Assembly: GCA_026874595.1 (NCBI GenBank)
Contig: CM049318.1
Span: 47,036,456 to 47,100,455 of the forward strand
Source of the DNA: Sipunculus nudus
Taxonomy: Eukaryota; Annelida; Sipuncula; Golfingiida; Sipunculidae
Length of the DNA: 64,000 nt
Direction: 5' to 3'
This document shows, in pieces, positions 49,641 to 60,789 of the stretch. The notes beneath the pieces are model-generated. The model made no database searches, had not been told where the DNA came from, and saw only the letters and a list, made by a program, of their open reading frames with translations. Each line of letters begins with the position of its first letter. Positions within the stretch are counted from its first letter, which is position 1. Both the position numbers and the translations under genes were made by a program.

Positions 49641-50127
49641 TTGTATTGTACAACCAGGGTTACAATGATTAAAGTGCACATTGATTTGTGTCCACAAAGT
49701 TGATGTTCATCAGATAAGTAATTCCTTACTTCAGAAGAGTAAAAACTTCACCAGGTGTGAAATTGACTATTAATTCCAGTAATAAATTATAGCTGAAATA
49801 GTAATTAGCAGTTTTAAAAAAACATTGTAGCCAATTGAAAAAGGCTTTCTGTATTTGAAAACAGATTTGACAACATGCTGAGTTTTAAGCATCCAAGTCA
49901 AGAGGTCACTCAGTACAAACAGGTGGGGTCTAGACATCACCATGGCAACTGACCTGGTTTGGGGGGGGGGTGTCTAGACAATGTGTCTAGATGTCTAGAC
50001 ACAGCGTCTAGACATCTAGACACAATGTTTAGATGCAGAATTCCCAGATTATTGGAACTGTATCTTTCAACTGTTTGAAAAAAGTTGGTTATCATTTTAA
50101 GTGAATTGGGTTTATCATCAGGTCACA
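49641..50127. other. Spacer with perfect TCTAGA hairpin
   Basis: 49640-49790 matches 60640-60790 (CAACCAGGGTTACAATGATT and following) and serves as the empty site for the 549-bp insertion at 60086. A G-run (49961-49970) precedes a TCTAGA-rich segment containing a perfect 19-bp inverted repeat (49982-50000 and 50006-50024, loop ACAGC). Confidence 0.75.
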
Positions 50128-51414
50128 TGTGAACTGCTGCGCCCTCATTTTTGGTTGACCTCTGACCTTTCCTCGCTGCCCAGCGTCCATTTGTGCGTCT
50201 GTTTCCACACATAATCCCTCATATCTCGGGAACCGTTTGACCGATCAGGCTAAAAATTTTGCACAAATGTAGCCCTTTGATAGCTTTATAACATACACTA
50301 AAAATGGTGGCGCCACCTGCAACCACTCATGCACAGCGTCCATCTGTTCATCTGCTTGGGATAAAATCACTCATATCTCAGCAGTGGTTTGACTTATCCA
50401 CCTGAAATTTTGCAGGTTTATACATCCTAGACAGCCTTACTATGCTGACATCCAAGCTCATATCTCGGGAACTGTTTGACTGATTGGGCCAAAATTTTGC
50501 ATATGTATAGATCTTGCATAGCTCTTTATCATAGACAAAACTGGTGGCGCCGCCTGCAACCATTTATGCACAGCATCCTTCTGTTCATCTGCCTTGGCGT
50601 AAAATCACTCATATCTCAGCAGTGGTTTTGACATATCCACCTGAAATTTTGCAGGTTTATACATCCTGGACAGCCTTCTCGATTTTATGACAGGTGGCGC
50701 CACCAACATTCAGGTTAACTCTGCAGACATCCAAGCTCATATCTCGGAAACCGTTTGACTGATTGGGCCAAAATTTTGCATGTGTATAGATCTCACATAG
50801 CTCTTTATCATAGGCAAAACTGGTGGTGCCACCTGCAACCATTTATGCACAGCATCCATCTGTTCATCTGCCTTGGCGTAAAATCACTCATATCTCAGCA
50901 GTGGTTTGACATATCCACCTGAAATTTTGAAGGTTTATACATCCTGGAAAGCTTTCTTGATTTTATGTCAGGTGGCGCCACCTACATTCAGGTTTACTAT
51001 GCAGACATCCAAGCTCAGATCTCGGGAACCGTTTGACCCATTGGGCCAAAATTTTGCTTGTGTATAGGTCTCACATAGCTCTTAATCATAGGCAAAACCG
51101 GTGGTGCCACCTGCAACCACTTATGCACAGGGTCCATCTGTTCATCTGTCTTGGGATAAAATCACTCATATCTCAGCAGTGGTTTGACTTATCCACCTGA
51201 AATTTTGCAGGTTTATACATCCTGGACAATTTTCTCGATTTTATGACAGGTGGCACCACCTACATTCATGTTTATGCTGCAGACATCCATGCTAATATGC
51301 AACACACCTCACTCTATTCCCCTTGCCACTTAATCCATGCCTCACTTCACTCGTCCCACTCTGATTTCCGCAGATACACAGTCGCTTGTCGATTACCCAT
51401 ATTTTAGTTTTAAA
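50128..51414 (+). mobile_element. Family A core repeats, copy 4 (5'-truncated)
   Basis: Starts at TGAACTGCTGCGCCCTCATT (compare 2772) and runs through about four 278-bp-type core monomers to the post-core block ending near TTACCCATATTTTAG. Exact GGTGGCGCCACC palindromes lie at 50306, 50693 and 50971. Confidence 0.7.
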
Positions 51415-51739
51415 ATGTCACGTAACTGACAAAAAAGCTGTCGATCCTTGCAAAACTTGACACGGTACCAAGCCAGCTGGCTTCGCCAGATAATTCAAAG
51501 TCGAAAGATCTAAGATCAGCGACATTTACATTTTGTTTCATTTATTTGAAATAAAACTGTATACATAAACTTGTTTACCTGTGCATTCAACAGAACCTCT
51601 CGCTAGTCATTTCAATAAAAATATAGTACATGTATAAAGGTTCAGGTAGTTAACCTATCTGCCGAGAGATGGCAGCACTTTCCAGGTCATGGCAGGTCAT
51701 TATAGTTATCATGGCAGCCGCACATGACATGATGTAGGT

Positions 51740-53400
51740 ACGATAAGATAAGATAACATTTATTAGTCTTCAGTTCCAGGAACTTGTCGTTGACTTGCAA
51801 TTCATTACATAAAAATAAATAAGTTAATAGACAGATACATAAAAATAATACATAAAATACATAAAAATAACACATATTTATAACATATTGACTTTGCATG
51901 TAAAAATAAGCATGTAAAAATGATAAAACAGATAATTCTGCAGGTAAAACACATAGTTCAAAACATTAAATATCCAAGATGGCTGCGAGTTAAAAAGTTT
52001 AATACTGTATGGCACGAGAGATTTTTTAAAAACGAGGTGTTCTGCAGAATATTCTATGTAGGTGTGTACCTGAAGGTAAAAAACAGATTTCTGAATGTAG
52101 GGGATGTGTTGTGTCATTCATTACCTTTGATATGAAGGCCATTGTTTTGGTTTCACAGATTTCCTGGTGTGTGGCAAGAGAAGTACTAGTTATTCTACAA
52201 CTTCTCTTCCTGGTATTATTTAACTGTTTCTTTAACTTATTGGATGTATTTGTAAACTAGCACTCCAGTGAATAAGTTAGGACACTGGAAATTACTGAAT
52301 TATGAAACTTGGTAATTATTGTTTTGTCAATATTTAGCTTTCTTAGATAAAATAGGTAATATAATCTTTTGTTTGCTTTCTTTGATTGATTCAACACATG
52401 TTCTTTCCAATTCAGATTTCTGTCAATAATACATCCTAATTATTTATAATTTTCCACAATATCTACATCTTCATTTTTGATAGCAACTGGGGTAATTACA
52501 GAGATTGATCTCCTGAAATAAAAAACTACTTTTTTAGTCTTCTTTACATTTAATTGAAGGTAGTGTTCCTCACACCAACCAGTCACATATTGAATGGTTT
52601 TCCTGTAGAGGGATTCATCATTCTTGTGTATCAGGCCTAGATTGACAGTGTCGTCTGCATATTTGAAAATTTTACAATCTGAAAGGCTCACAGACAAATT
52701 ATTTGTATATAGGATAAAAAGGACTGCTTACAGAACACAGCCTTGTGGAGCACCAGTATTTATGATTATATCTAAAAAGTTTCTTTGCTTGTTCTAACAT
52801 GTCTTCTATCCGAGAGAAAATCTAGAATCCATTGACAGTAGGAAGGAGGAATGTTATACCTACAGAGCTGATTGATCATGATGTGTGGCTGTATGTATTG
52901 AAGGCTGAAGAATAATCAATGAAAAGTGATCTGGCATAATTTCTGGGGTCCCTGTCTAAGTGTTGATAAATATAATGAGTTAATGTGGCAGTTACGTCAC
53001 TTGTGCATCTGTTAGATGAATATGCAAACTGATGTTGATCTAGCATTGGTTTAACAATTGGAAGTAATTTGTTAAGAACTATTCGCTCCAAAGATTTTGC
53101 AAGAATAGATGTAAGTGCAACAGGCCTGAGATCATTCATCACTTTAGGAGAGTTATTTTTGGCGGCTGGAATTATTTCTGCGGTCTTCCATAATTTTGGT
53201 AGTTTACATAAGGAGAGAGACAATTGAAAAATGTGATGTATGATGAAGGACAAACTATTTCTACATGTTTTGATTAATCTGCTACTGATTTTGTCAGATC
53301 CACAGGCTTTCTTTACATTAATCTTACTTAATACTTTGTTTACATCAATAAGATCAGTAAGGATGCCATCATCACATGATTTTACATTTTCTCTCAGACT
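51740..53400 (-). mobile_element. Rex1/CR1-group LINE fragment, 5'-truncated
   Basis: A minus-strand LINE remnant whose 3' end is a short AGATAAGATAAG-type repeat (51739-51754), a tail style of CR1/Rex1 elements, instead of poly-A. It carries only part of the RT; the 5' boundary near 53400 is set by comparison with the uninterrupted relative near 34.7 kb. Confidence 0.75.
52440..52697 (-). pseudogene. Rex1-like reverse transcriptase, YADD part
   Basis: CKIFKYADDTVNLGLIHKND holds motif C (YADD), followed by GWCEEHYLQLNVKKTKKVV, the conserved WC..N.L.LN..KT block of this LINE group. It is separated from the N-terminal part by a region without a continuous frame (52698-52875), where the Gly-Ala-Pro-Gln-Gly-type motif should be. 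Confidence 0.82.
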
Positions 53401-53440
53401 GCTCCGATTGTTTCCAGTGCAGAGCTGTTCACCAGTAATT
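52876..53440 (-). pseudogene. Rex1-like reverse transcriptase, N-terminal part
   Basis: Contains ACGSDKISSRLIKTC, LRPVALTSILAKSLERIVLN, LDQHQFAYSSNRCTSDV and the catalytic LFIDYSSAFNT (motif A). This series is characteristic of Rex1/Babar-type elements. The frame ends soon after motif A. The first about 25 residues of the open frame (upstream of SLRENVKSC) come from flanking DNA. Confidence 0.85.
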
Positions 53441-53759
53441 GTATTGTTATATAATAATGTGTTCAATTTTAAAAATTTATTAAATCAATCGAAAATGTTA
53501 TAATAATAAATTGTCCCATGTTTATCAGGGGCTAGCTTAATCAATTTGGCTCAGTCAGTAATGGTAATGTCCCAAAACTCCGCAGTAGGCCTAACCACGG
53601 TGATTCCCAGAGCAATTTCATGTGAAATCGTTCATCCCAATGATCGTTCATCCGAACAAAAAGCCTGTCCCCCAAGGCCATCGGATAAACGACGCTCTGC
53701 TGTATATATAATTATATATATATGTATATTTTTCCCATAATGATTCTTTTATATTTCAG

Positions 53760-53844
53760 GGACCTTTTGACGGGGTGCTTGGTTTCAGTCAGGGAGCATC
53801 GATGGTCTCACTGATGTGTGGATTGCAGCAACAAGAAAAAGAGA
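53760..53844 (+). CDS. OVCA2: OVCA2/FSH1-family serine hydrolase, nucleophile exon
   Basis: 85 nt from acceptor TATATTTCAG to donor GA|GTGAGT, beginning GPFDGVLGFSQGASMVSLMC. Gly-Phe-Ser-Gln-Gly is the nucleophile elbow (G-x-S-x-G), and the Ser is the catalytic residue of the Ser-Asp-His triad. The phase matches the preceding exon exactly (0) and leaves phase 1 for the next. The two exons together give about 67 of the roughly 225 residues usual for the family. Exons with the catalytic Asp and His were not recognised and probably lie beyond the window. The intron upstream is 7318 bp and almost entirely mobile elements. Confidence 0.92.
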
Positions 53845-54619
53845 GTGAGTTTTATATAAATCTCTCATACCACTGTCCACCTTCCTGTTTCAAACTTGTC
53901 TTACTGGACAATTTCATAGGGTTCAAGATTGTTACCTCAGTAGAACTTTAATGATGGTCTGGTTTGTTATGTTGTCGTTTTATCCAGAGGTCAGGTGGGC
54001 GGGCTATCTGTTAGCAGGGCACATTTTATAAACTTTCTACTTAGAAAGTTCTTGCTTTGCATCCAGACAGGTCCTGATTAAATCTCTTTTGAAACTCAAA
54101 ATTAGGTGACCTATTTCCAGCAAGTTACACAATGAAAACAAGGTCAGAATCTGTCACTCTTATATGCATATATGGCTGCTAAACAAAAATTAACAAGGAT
54201 CACAGAATTAAAACAATTCATTGAACCTGCTGGTCCACATCAAACTTAGTTTAACTATGGATTGCTTCAAATCATTTCTTCTCAGATTCAGTGACAAGGC
54301 TCAGGGCTTGTGTTTTATTTGAATTAATATTAACACATGAGAACTTTTCTAAAATACTTTGTTCAATACTTTGTTAAACAAGCCGCAAAATCTGCCACTA
54401 ATGACAGGATAGAAATCCCAGAAATGGACACCAAAAACCCAAACAAGCTATCCTCCCATTTTATTTTAATTATTATTTAAATATCCCCTGAACCAATGCT
54501 TTTTTATATGTGAAAGGTTCTTACACAAGTCAAAAATGCCATTCAATGAACTCTGCAAGTCTTTGCTGACCCTCAGAGCAAATTAGCAGCTAGCTTTCCT
54601 CAATATATTCTTATTATTT
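53845..54619. other. Intronic spacer, nothing recognised
   Basis: Sequence after the OVCA2 nucleophile exon donor. No next exon (expected phase 1 entry) was found. Short matches to family C-type text (CAGGGCACATTTTATAAA near 54010) hint at decayed repeats. Confidence 0.4.
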
Positions 54620-54866
54620 ATTTTATTATAAACTTATTAATTTACATGGATTGTACAAATAGTTATGATAACTAATCGAGGCACTCTCCATGGCTCCGGT
54701 GATGGTGGAGGGAGTCTGCAGGGGTGGAGTAAACGGGAGTACCCAAAGAAAACCACTGGCCTTGGACGGGCAACTACAACCCACTCTCATAGCCACGCCG
54801 GGGATCGAACCGGGGTCGCCAGCGGAGAGAGCCAAGCGTTTTACCACTCAGCTATCCAGGCCCCTT
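54620..54866 (-). mobile_element. tRNA-derived SINE
   Basis: On the minus strand a tRNA-like head GGGGCCTGGATAGCTGAGTG carries a consensus A box TAGCTGAGTGG (54844-54854) and a consensus B box GGTTCGATCCC (54801-54811), an RNA polymerase III promoter. A body with GGGTACTCCCGTTTACTCC and an AT-rich tail (AATAAAATAAATAATAAG) follow. The body resembles the GGGTACTCCGGTTT core found in deeply conserved metazoan SINEs of the Nin-type; that match is from memory. The head cannot fold as a normal tRNA gene end to end, so it is called a SINE. Confidence 0.82.
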
Positions 54867-55009
54867 CTTCACAGCCAGTGCACCTAAACAGATGAGAATT
54901 TTTCCTGTGCATTCAGTAGAATCCATAATTTTATATGCATATGTAGATTTAAAGTTACAAGGATTAAGAAATTTCTGTTCCCCTCATTGAACATGACACA
55001 ATGAGGCTG

Positions 55010-57545
55010 GTTTTTTTTTTTTTAGCTTAGCTGAATGTAGGTCAACTGAGGTCTAGGAATGGGGCTTTGTCTGTCAGCTGTCTGGGCATTTGTAAGTAAT
55101 GCACAAATCGTGAACACTGACCATAGAAGCTTCCAAGTTAAAATCCATAGAGGTCAATAAAAAATCTCCTTGGAAATCCGAAATAAATTCTCTGCAACCT
55201 ATCAATGGGGCTTCTAAGTACCCCCCCCCCCTAGAATAATTACAATTTGATACAAAACCTCCAGTATCTTGATAATTAATGTATGGATTGTCATGAATCT
55301 TGCCTTGAATGTTGACCATGTCCCAAAAGTAGCCACATATAGTTTTTTAATTTTTACATTTTTTTTTAGACAATATAATAATGGCAATCATGTCAGTTTT
55401 CCAGCTGTGGTGTCATCAAGTGTCCTGAAAACCTGGTGTGTTTATTGTTCATAAGTGGATGCCCTATATTAATCACCCTGTTCTCCCATCTGTCCATCCA
55501 TCCACAAATATGTTTCCAGATGATAACTCCAGTTTGGATTGACATATGGATTTCAAACTTGACTGATGTATGGCCCACTGTTAAAGAACCATTATGTCAA
55601 TATAGGTCAAGGTCAGAATTTTAATTTTGTCATAACTTCGCCAGTATTAGTCCTGTCTTGACACATTTAGGCTCAATTTCTTACTCTGGGTCTTCTCCAT
55701 TGCCTGGTCTAGTCGATTGGTCTCATTCTTGTGTCACTTTGCCAGTATGCCTGTCTGTTTGTCAGTTGTCCTCAGTTTTGCCTGTTTGCTGGTTCTTACA
55801 TCTTACAATTAGCAATCTACAGGCCACAGTTTTGCAGGAATCCTTTTGAAACCAATACATCTTATGTCTTAGGCTAAAACCTCCAAAAGGATTTTTGATT
55901 TTCATGAAATAGCCGCTAGGGAACGCTGCACTCATACACTACATCATACCATTGTTTCGCCATGCATATCTCCAAAACTATTAATCATACCTAAATAAAC
56001 TATAGCTCATTGCAGAAAGGGGACATTGATTTGGGTTTGTCTGTCTGTCTGTCTAGCTGTCTGTGTATCTGTCAGGTTTTGTTTCCATATAATAACTTTC
56101 CTAAATATTATCTGATTTCATTCAAATTTGGGTCAGTGATTGCTCTCATGCATACCGTGGTTGGGAATTGTTTTGGAGTGTCTGTCTGAAAATTTATTCT
56201 CACCACCTCAAAAACAACAATTTTTTTCCAAATTAACAACCAAAAATCATGACATGTGGAAATATCATTAGGGGCAATAAAAGTAGTCCTAAATTTTGGC
56301 TGTTTGCTGATTCCTGCATCTTACAATTAGCATTCTACGGGCCACAGTTTTGCAGGAATCTTTTTGAAACTAGTACATCTTATGACTTACACACATACCT
56401 CAAAAGTCATTTTTCATTTTTGGAAAATAGCCATTAGGAGGTGCTGCACTCAAAACACAACAACATATCATTGTTTGGCCATATCTCCAAACTATATATT
56501 TTACATACATAAACGATAGCTCATTTTGTTCCTCCTTACCATCTCTATAAGATTATCTGGTTGTCTGTTATCTTTTATGTGTCACACTGTCAGTATGTCT
56601 GTCTGTTTGTCAGTAGTCCTCAATTTCGGCTGCCTGCTGCTTCATGCATCTTACAATAAGCATTCTACAGGCCACAGTTTTGCAGGAATTCTTTTGAAAC
56701 TGGTACATATTCTGTTTTATGCTTAAATCTCAAAAGTGATTTCCCATTTTCTGAAAATAGTCGCAAGGGCCCTGCACTCAAAACACCACAACATATCATT
56801 TTTGGACCATATCTCCAAAACTGTAAACCTTACCTACATAAACTAGAGCTCATCTTGTTCCTCTTTACCTTCTCTTAAGCTTATCCAGTCATCTAATATC
56901 TCAGATGTGTCACTTTGTCAGTGTGTCTGTCTGTCTGTCAGTTGTCCTCAATTTTGCCTTCTTGCTTGTTCTTGTGTCTAATATTAAGCATTCTACAAGC
57001 CACAGTTTTGCAGTAATTTCTTTGTACTTAACACATATAGTATATTGTGATGATTTTTTTTTAAGCTGTATGAGTATTTTTAATAGGTCAAAGTTCAATA
57101 TCAGGGTCATGAAAACAACAAAACAACTATCACAACTATGTCAATATTGGTCCTATCTTCACAAACTATGGCTCATTTTCTTCCTCTTTGTCATTGCTCA
57201 TTCATTTGACTGCTTCCACATCATTTCCAGCAAGCGCTCAACCTATGGTTGTCTAGTTTGAAAAGATTGTGGATGCATTTTAAACCTTCCATCTTGCTTT
57301 CATAGCTGACCTGCTGTCCACAAATTAGTTTCCAGATGATAACTCTGGTTTGGTTTAACATACTGTTTTCAAACTTGACTTATATATAGCCCACAACCAT
57401 AGTAAAAAAACCTTTAAACTTGGGGTCATAAGGTCAAAGGTCAAGGTCTTGGGACCCATTTCTTTAAAAAAGATGGTGGATGCATTTTAAGAAAGCTTTT
57501 CATTACAAACCTTCCATTTTCAAGATATTGCTCATTAACTTAAAG
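55010..57545 (+). mobile_element. Family C-related element with about 330-bp tandem core
   Basis: It starts near AGCTTAGCTGAATGTAGGTC, a decayed form of the family C 5' hairpin. Its centre holds core repeats marked by GCCACAGTTTTGCA at 55823, 56341, 56671 and 56999, a period near 330 bp with one longer interval. Its open frames, rich in Leu/Ser/Cys, are not considered genes. Confidence 0.6.
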
Positions 57546-57557
57546 GGGAAGATTCAT

Positions 57558-60060
57558 TTTAGCTCAGCTGACTATAAATCATCTGGGCTATAGTCGTGGC
57601 CCTTTGTCCAACGTTCGTCCATCTGGCCATCCGGCCGTTAACAGGGCATGTTTAGAAATGGTTGGATATTTGAATCCAAAATTTTGCATACAGTAAGATG
57701 TCCCCAAAATCTCCTACCATACCAAAAATTGGGTCACTAGGACTTCGTTCCTTCGAGATATCAAGGGAAACCTCCATTTTCCATAAAAAAGCCATTGTTA
57801 CACTTCAAGGCTGCCTAATTTCAAAACCAGTTATCTGTTTTGATCATGTTTAGTGTGCATATTCTTCAATACATTTTCTATAAATATACCAACAATTAGG
57901 TCAATATTGTTTTGAAGTTATGGGCCCAAACATAATGCAATTTTTAAAAAATCAGGAAAGATATTTATACCCACTTAATATGATAATTGTTGAAGCTAGA
58001 GACTTTTTTTCAGGGATATAACTTTATTGTATCCCCAGACAAAGTCGGGGGATACTATGCTTTCATACCAGTCCCACCGCCGCCCCCGCCGCCGCATATA
58101 AATCTTGTTGGCGCGATAACTCAAAAAATATTTCACGGATCTTTACCAAACTTGGTATATGTATAGATATGGGTGAGAGGACGACGACTTAAATGAGGTC
58201 ATGGCTTGAGTAGGAGAGTGTCCTTGACCTTGAATAGGTCCAATTTTGGGGAATATCACACAAATTTTAAATATCTCAAGAAATCTTGCATGGATTGATT
58301 CCAAAGTCAAGTTGATGGAAGATCATGGATTGGGTTGTCATGTTCCAGAAACTGGTGGTGCCACCTATTATTCTTTACTTGTTTTCATGCCGTTTAATAC
58401 CCCCAAAATTGCTACTTGACAGTACTGTGAGCATTATAAGTCAAAAACTAATGGACAGATTTCTTTTATATTATGCATGTACATAGATATGGGTTATGGG
58501 ATGATGTTTATTTAAATTGGGGTCATGACCTTTCCTATGAGAGTGGCCTTGACCTTGAATATTGCCATATATGGTGAAAATCACACAAAATCATTAATAT
58601 CTCAATTAGGGATGCATTGATTGGTCCAAAAGTCAACTTGACTGAAGATCTTGGATAGTGTTGTCATGTACCAGAAACTGGTAGCGCCACCTGTTATTCT
58701 TTTACTTGTTTTTGTGCCATTTAATACCCCATCATTGCCACTTAACAGAACTGTGAGCATTATAAGTCAAAAGCTAATGGACAGATTTCTTTCATATTAT
58801 GCATATACATAGACATGGGTTAGGGGATGATGTATATTGAAATTGGGGTCATGACCTTTTCTATGAGAGTGACCTTTTCTGTGAGTGTGGTCTGATATTA
58901 ATTGTTGCTGAAGATGGGGGGCCTATTCTTAAAGGGGGGAAGGATTAATTGTCTGGGGATACTATGGCACCTGCAGTGCCAAGAAATATCTAGTTTAATC
59001 AAGATTCAATTGTATATTCCAAAATTAGATCTGAATTTCATACAATTTTTGAGTTATAAGCATAAATAAAAATTTGGTACCTTAAATTTTGCCCAACTTT
59101 GGCCATGGCACTTTTTCCTGTCAGTTGTTTTATTTTTCACAGCAGGTACACATAAGGATTTAATCAGTTAAATTCTGAAATTTGAAAATAAAAGCTAAAA
59201 AATTAGGCTATAGTCTGAGCTATAGTTGTGGTCCTTTGTCCGTTGTCAGGCTGTTCGTTAACAGGGCAGGTTTTGAAACTGTTGGACCTATAAATCCAAA
59301 ATTTTGCATACAGTTTGATGTCCCCAAAATCTCCTACCATACCAAAAATTGGGTCACTACAACTTCGTTCCTTCGAGATTTAAAGTAAAACCCTCCATTT
59401 TCCATAAAAAAGCCATTGTTACACTTCAAGGCTGCCTAATATCAATCACTGATCTGGTTTTAGTATGCGTATTCTTCCATACATTTTCTATGAACATACC
59501 AAAAAAATGTCAGTATTGCCTATTGTCTTGAATTTATTGGACCAAACATAATGCAATTTTTAAAAAATCAGGAAATATATTTACTCACTTAACATGAAAA
59601 TTGCTGAAGCTGGCGACTTTTTTTAGGGATATAACTTTATTTAATCAAGATTTAATTGTTTACCCAAAATTAGATCTGAATTTTGCAAATTTCTTAAGTT
59701 ATTAGCATTAATAAAAAATCAGTACCTTAAATTTTGTCTGACTTTTGCAACGGCAGGTTTTTTTCCCTGTAAGCACTGTTGATTTAATTTTCTCAACATA
59801 TATATATAAGGGTTTAATCTTTTAAAATCTGAAATTTAAAAGGAACTGATTGAAAAGAGTAGCTTTTATGTTATGTAACACCCACTCCAGGCAGCTTGCC
59901 TTCACTCAGTTTGGGCACTACAAGCAGGCTTCCCCTCTGTCCTACACTCCCCTCCTCCTCATTACCCCCCCCCCCCCCCACCCAGATGGTGCATAAACTA
60001 GATGAATGTGATAATATTCTGTATTTGATTCATTCTTATTCTAGGCTATGCTACATTTTA
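57558..60060 (+). mobile_element. Family C elements interrupted by family B
   Basis: Starts with the AGCTCAGCTGAC...TCATCTGGGC block at 57558 and, after the family B insertion (58029-58995), continues with AATCAAGATTCAATTG. Near 59210 a second family C 5' block begins, running to the C-run and GGTGCATAAACTAGATGAAT near 60000. At least two copies are therefore joined. Confidence 0.65.
58029..58995 (+). mobile_element. Helentron-like family B, copy 2, with readable target site
   Basis: 967 bp from GTATCCCCAGACAAAG to AAATATCTAGTT. Near the 3' end are TTGTCTGGGGATAC and a perfect GGCAC-CTGCA-GTGCC hairpin. The host family C has ACTTTATTTAATCAAG at 59634; here it is split as ACTTTATT / TAATCAAG with no duplication. 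The element thus sits between two T residues, the target preference known for Helentrons. Two core monomers are present; the palindrome position is GGTGGTGCCACC and GGTAGCGCCACC. Confidence 0.85.
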
Positions 60061-60085
60061 GATTTTGTAATATACCACCAGGGTT

Positions 60086-60634
60086 GTCGTGGTCACGAGT
60101 AGACATTCCATACACAAGTTACATCCATACAACGTCGTGGACGAGTGAACCAGTAATGTATCTGTAAACGATCGCTCAAATTAGGTGCGGAATGACCGGA
60201 AACAAATCTTTTCTGGTGACATAATACACAAAAAAAGTCAAATATGGCTTTAATAAATATCATAAAACACCCTGCTTGAATGTTTACTTTGAAACTCCCT
60301 TGAATCCTCAATCATTGTACACATAAACGGAGGACCCGTGTATGTGGAGTTAGCACTATAGGTGACCAGGTGACAAGATAATACGCTAGACATGTCTGGT
60401 ATTCTCGGTTATTATCATAAATACTGCCTTGTATGAAGATGTTATTTAGCCACCAGAATGTCATATATCATTTGGTCTTTCCATCGCAGTCAGTTATCCA
60501 GTCTGAACAGTTCAGAATGTTTGGGTTTTTCCTTTCATAATGCGCGACACTGCTTGGGGGTCATGCTGCAGATACTTTCACTTATGTAGCATGCTTGACT
60601 GAGTCGGGGCCTGTCTCAGTCATGGTACAGAACA
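60086..60634. mobile_element. Unclassified 549-bp insertion with 12-bp target duplication
   Basis: It is flanked by ACCACCAGGGTT at 60074-60085 and 60635-60646. The related sequence at 49650 has a single ACAACCAGGGTT without the insert. Its ends (GTCGTGGTCACG and GTACAGAACA) are not inverse, and there is no poly-A or open frame. A 12-bp duplication fits a LINE-mobilised sequence best, but the tail is lacking. It is more CG-rich than its surroundings. Confidence 0.72.
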
Positions 60635-60789
60635 ACCACCAGGGTTAAAATGATTAAAGTGCACATTTAATTGTGTCCACAATGTGGTGTATTGCTATGC
60701 AAGTGTGGATTTTCATCAAATAAGGAATTCCTTACTTCAGAAGAGTAAAAACTTCACCAGGTGTGCAATTGACTATTAATTCCAATAAT

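Larger units (their letters stand above)
51415..53702 (-). mobile_element. Pogo-like element split by a Rex1-like LINE
   Basis: The right end reads CAGCAGAGCGTCGTTTATCC on the minus strand, next to TA. The left part (51415-51739) and right part (about 53400-53702) match the reverse complement of 37285-37486 and 34457-34868. In the 34.7-kb relative the two halves are continuous, so the LINE between them is a clean insertion. Confidence 0.68.

Noticed and set aside
54795-54866. A tRNA gene on the minus strand
   Set aside because: A and B boxes are present, but the sequence continues into a SINE body and AT tail and the acceptor ends do not pair as in a tRNA gene.
55377-55454. Possible next OVCA2 exon after a TTTTTTTTTAG acceptor
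   Set aside because: Entered in the required phase it gives no match to the family and soon stops; the other frame is not compatible with the preceding donor.
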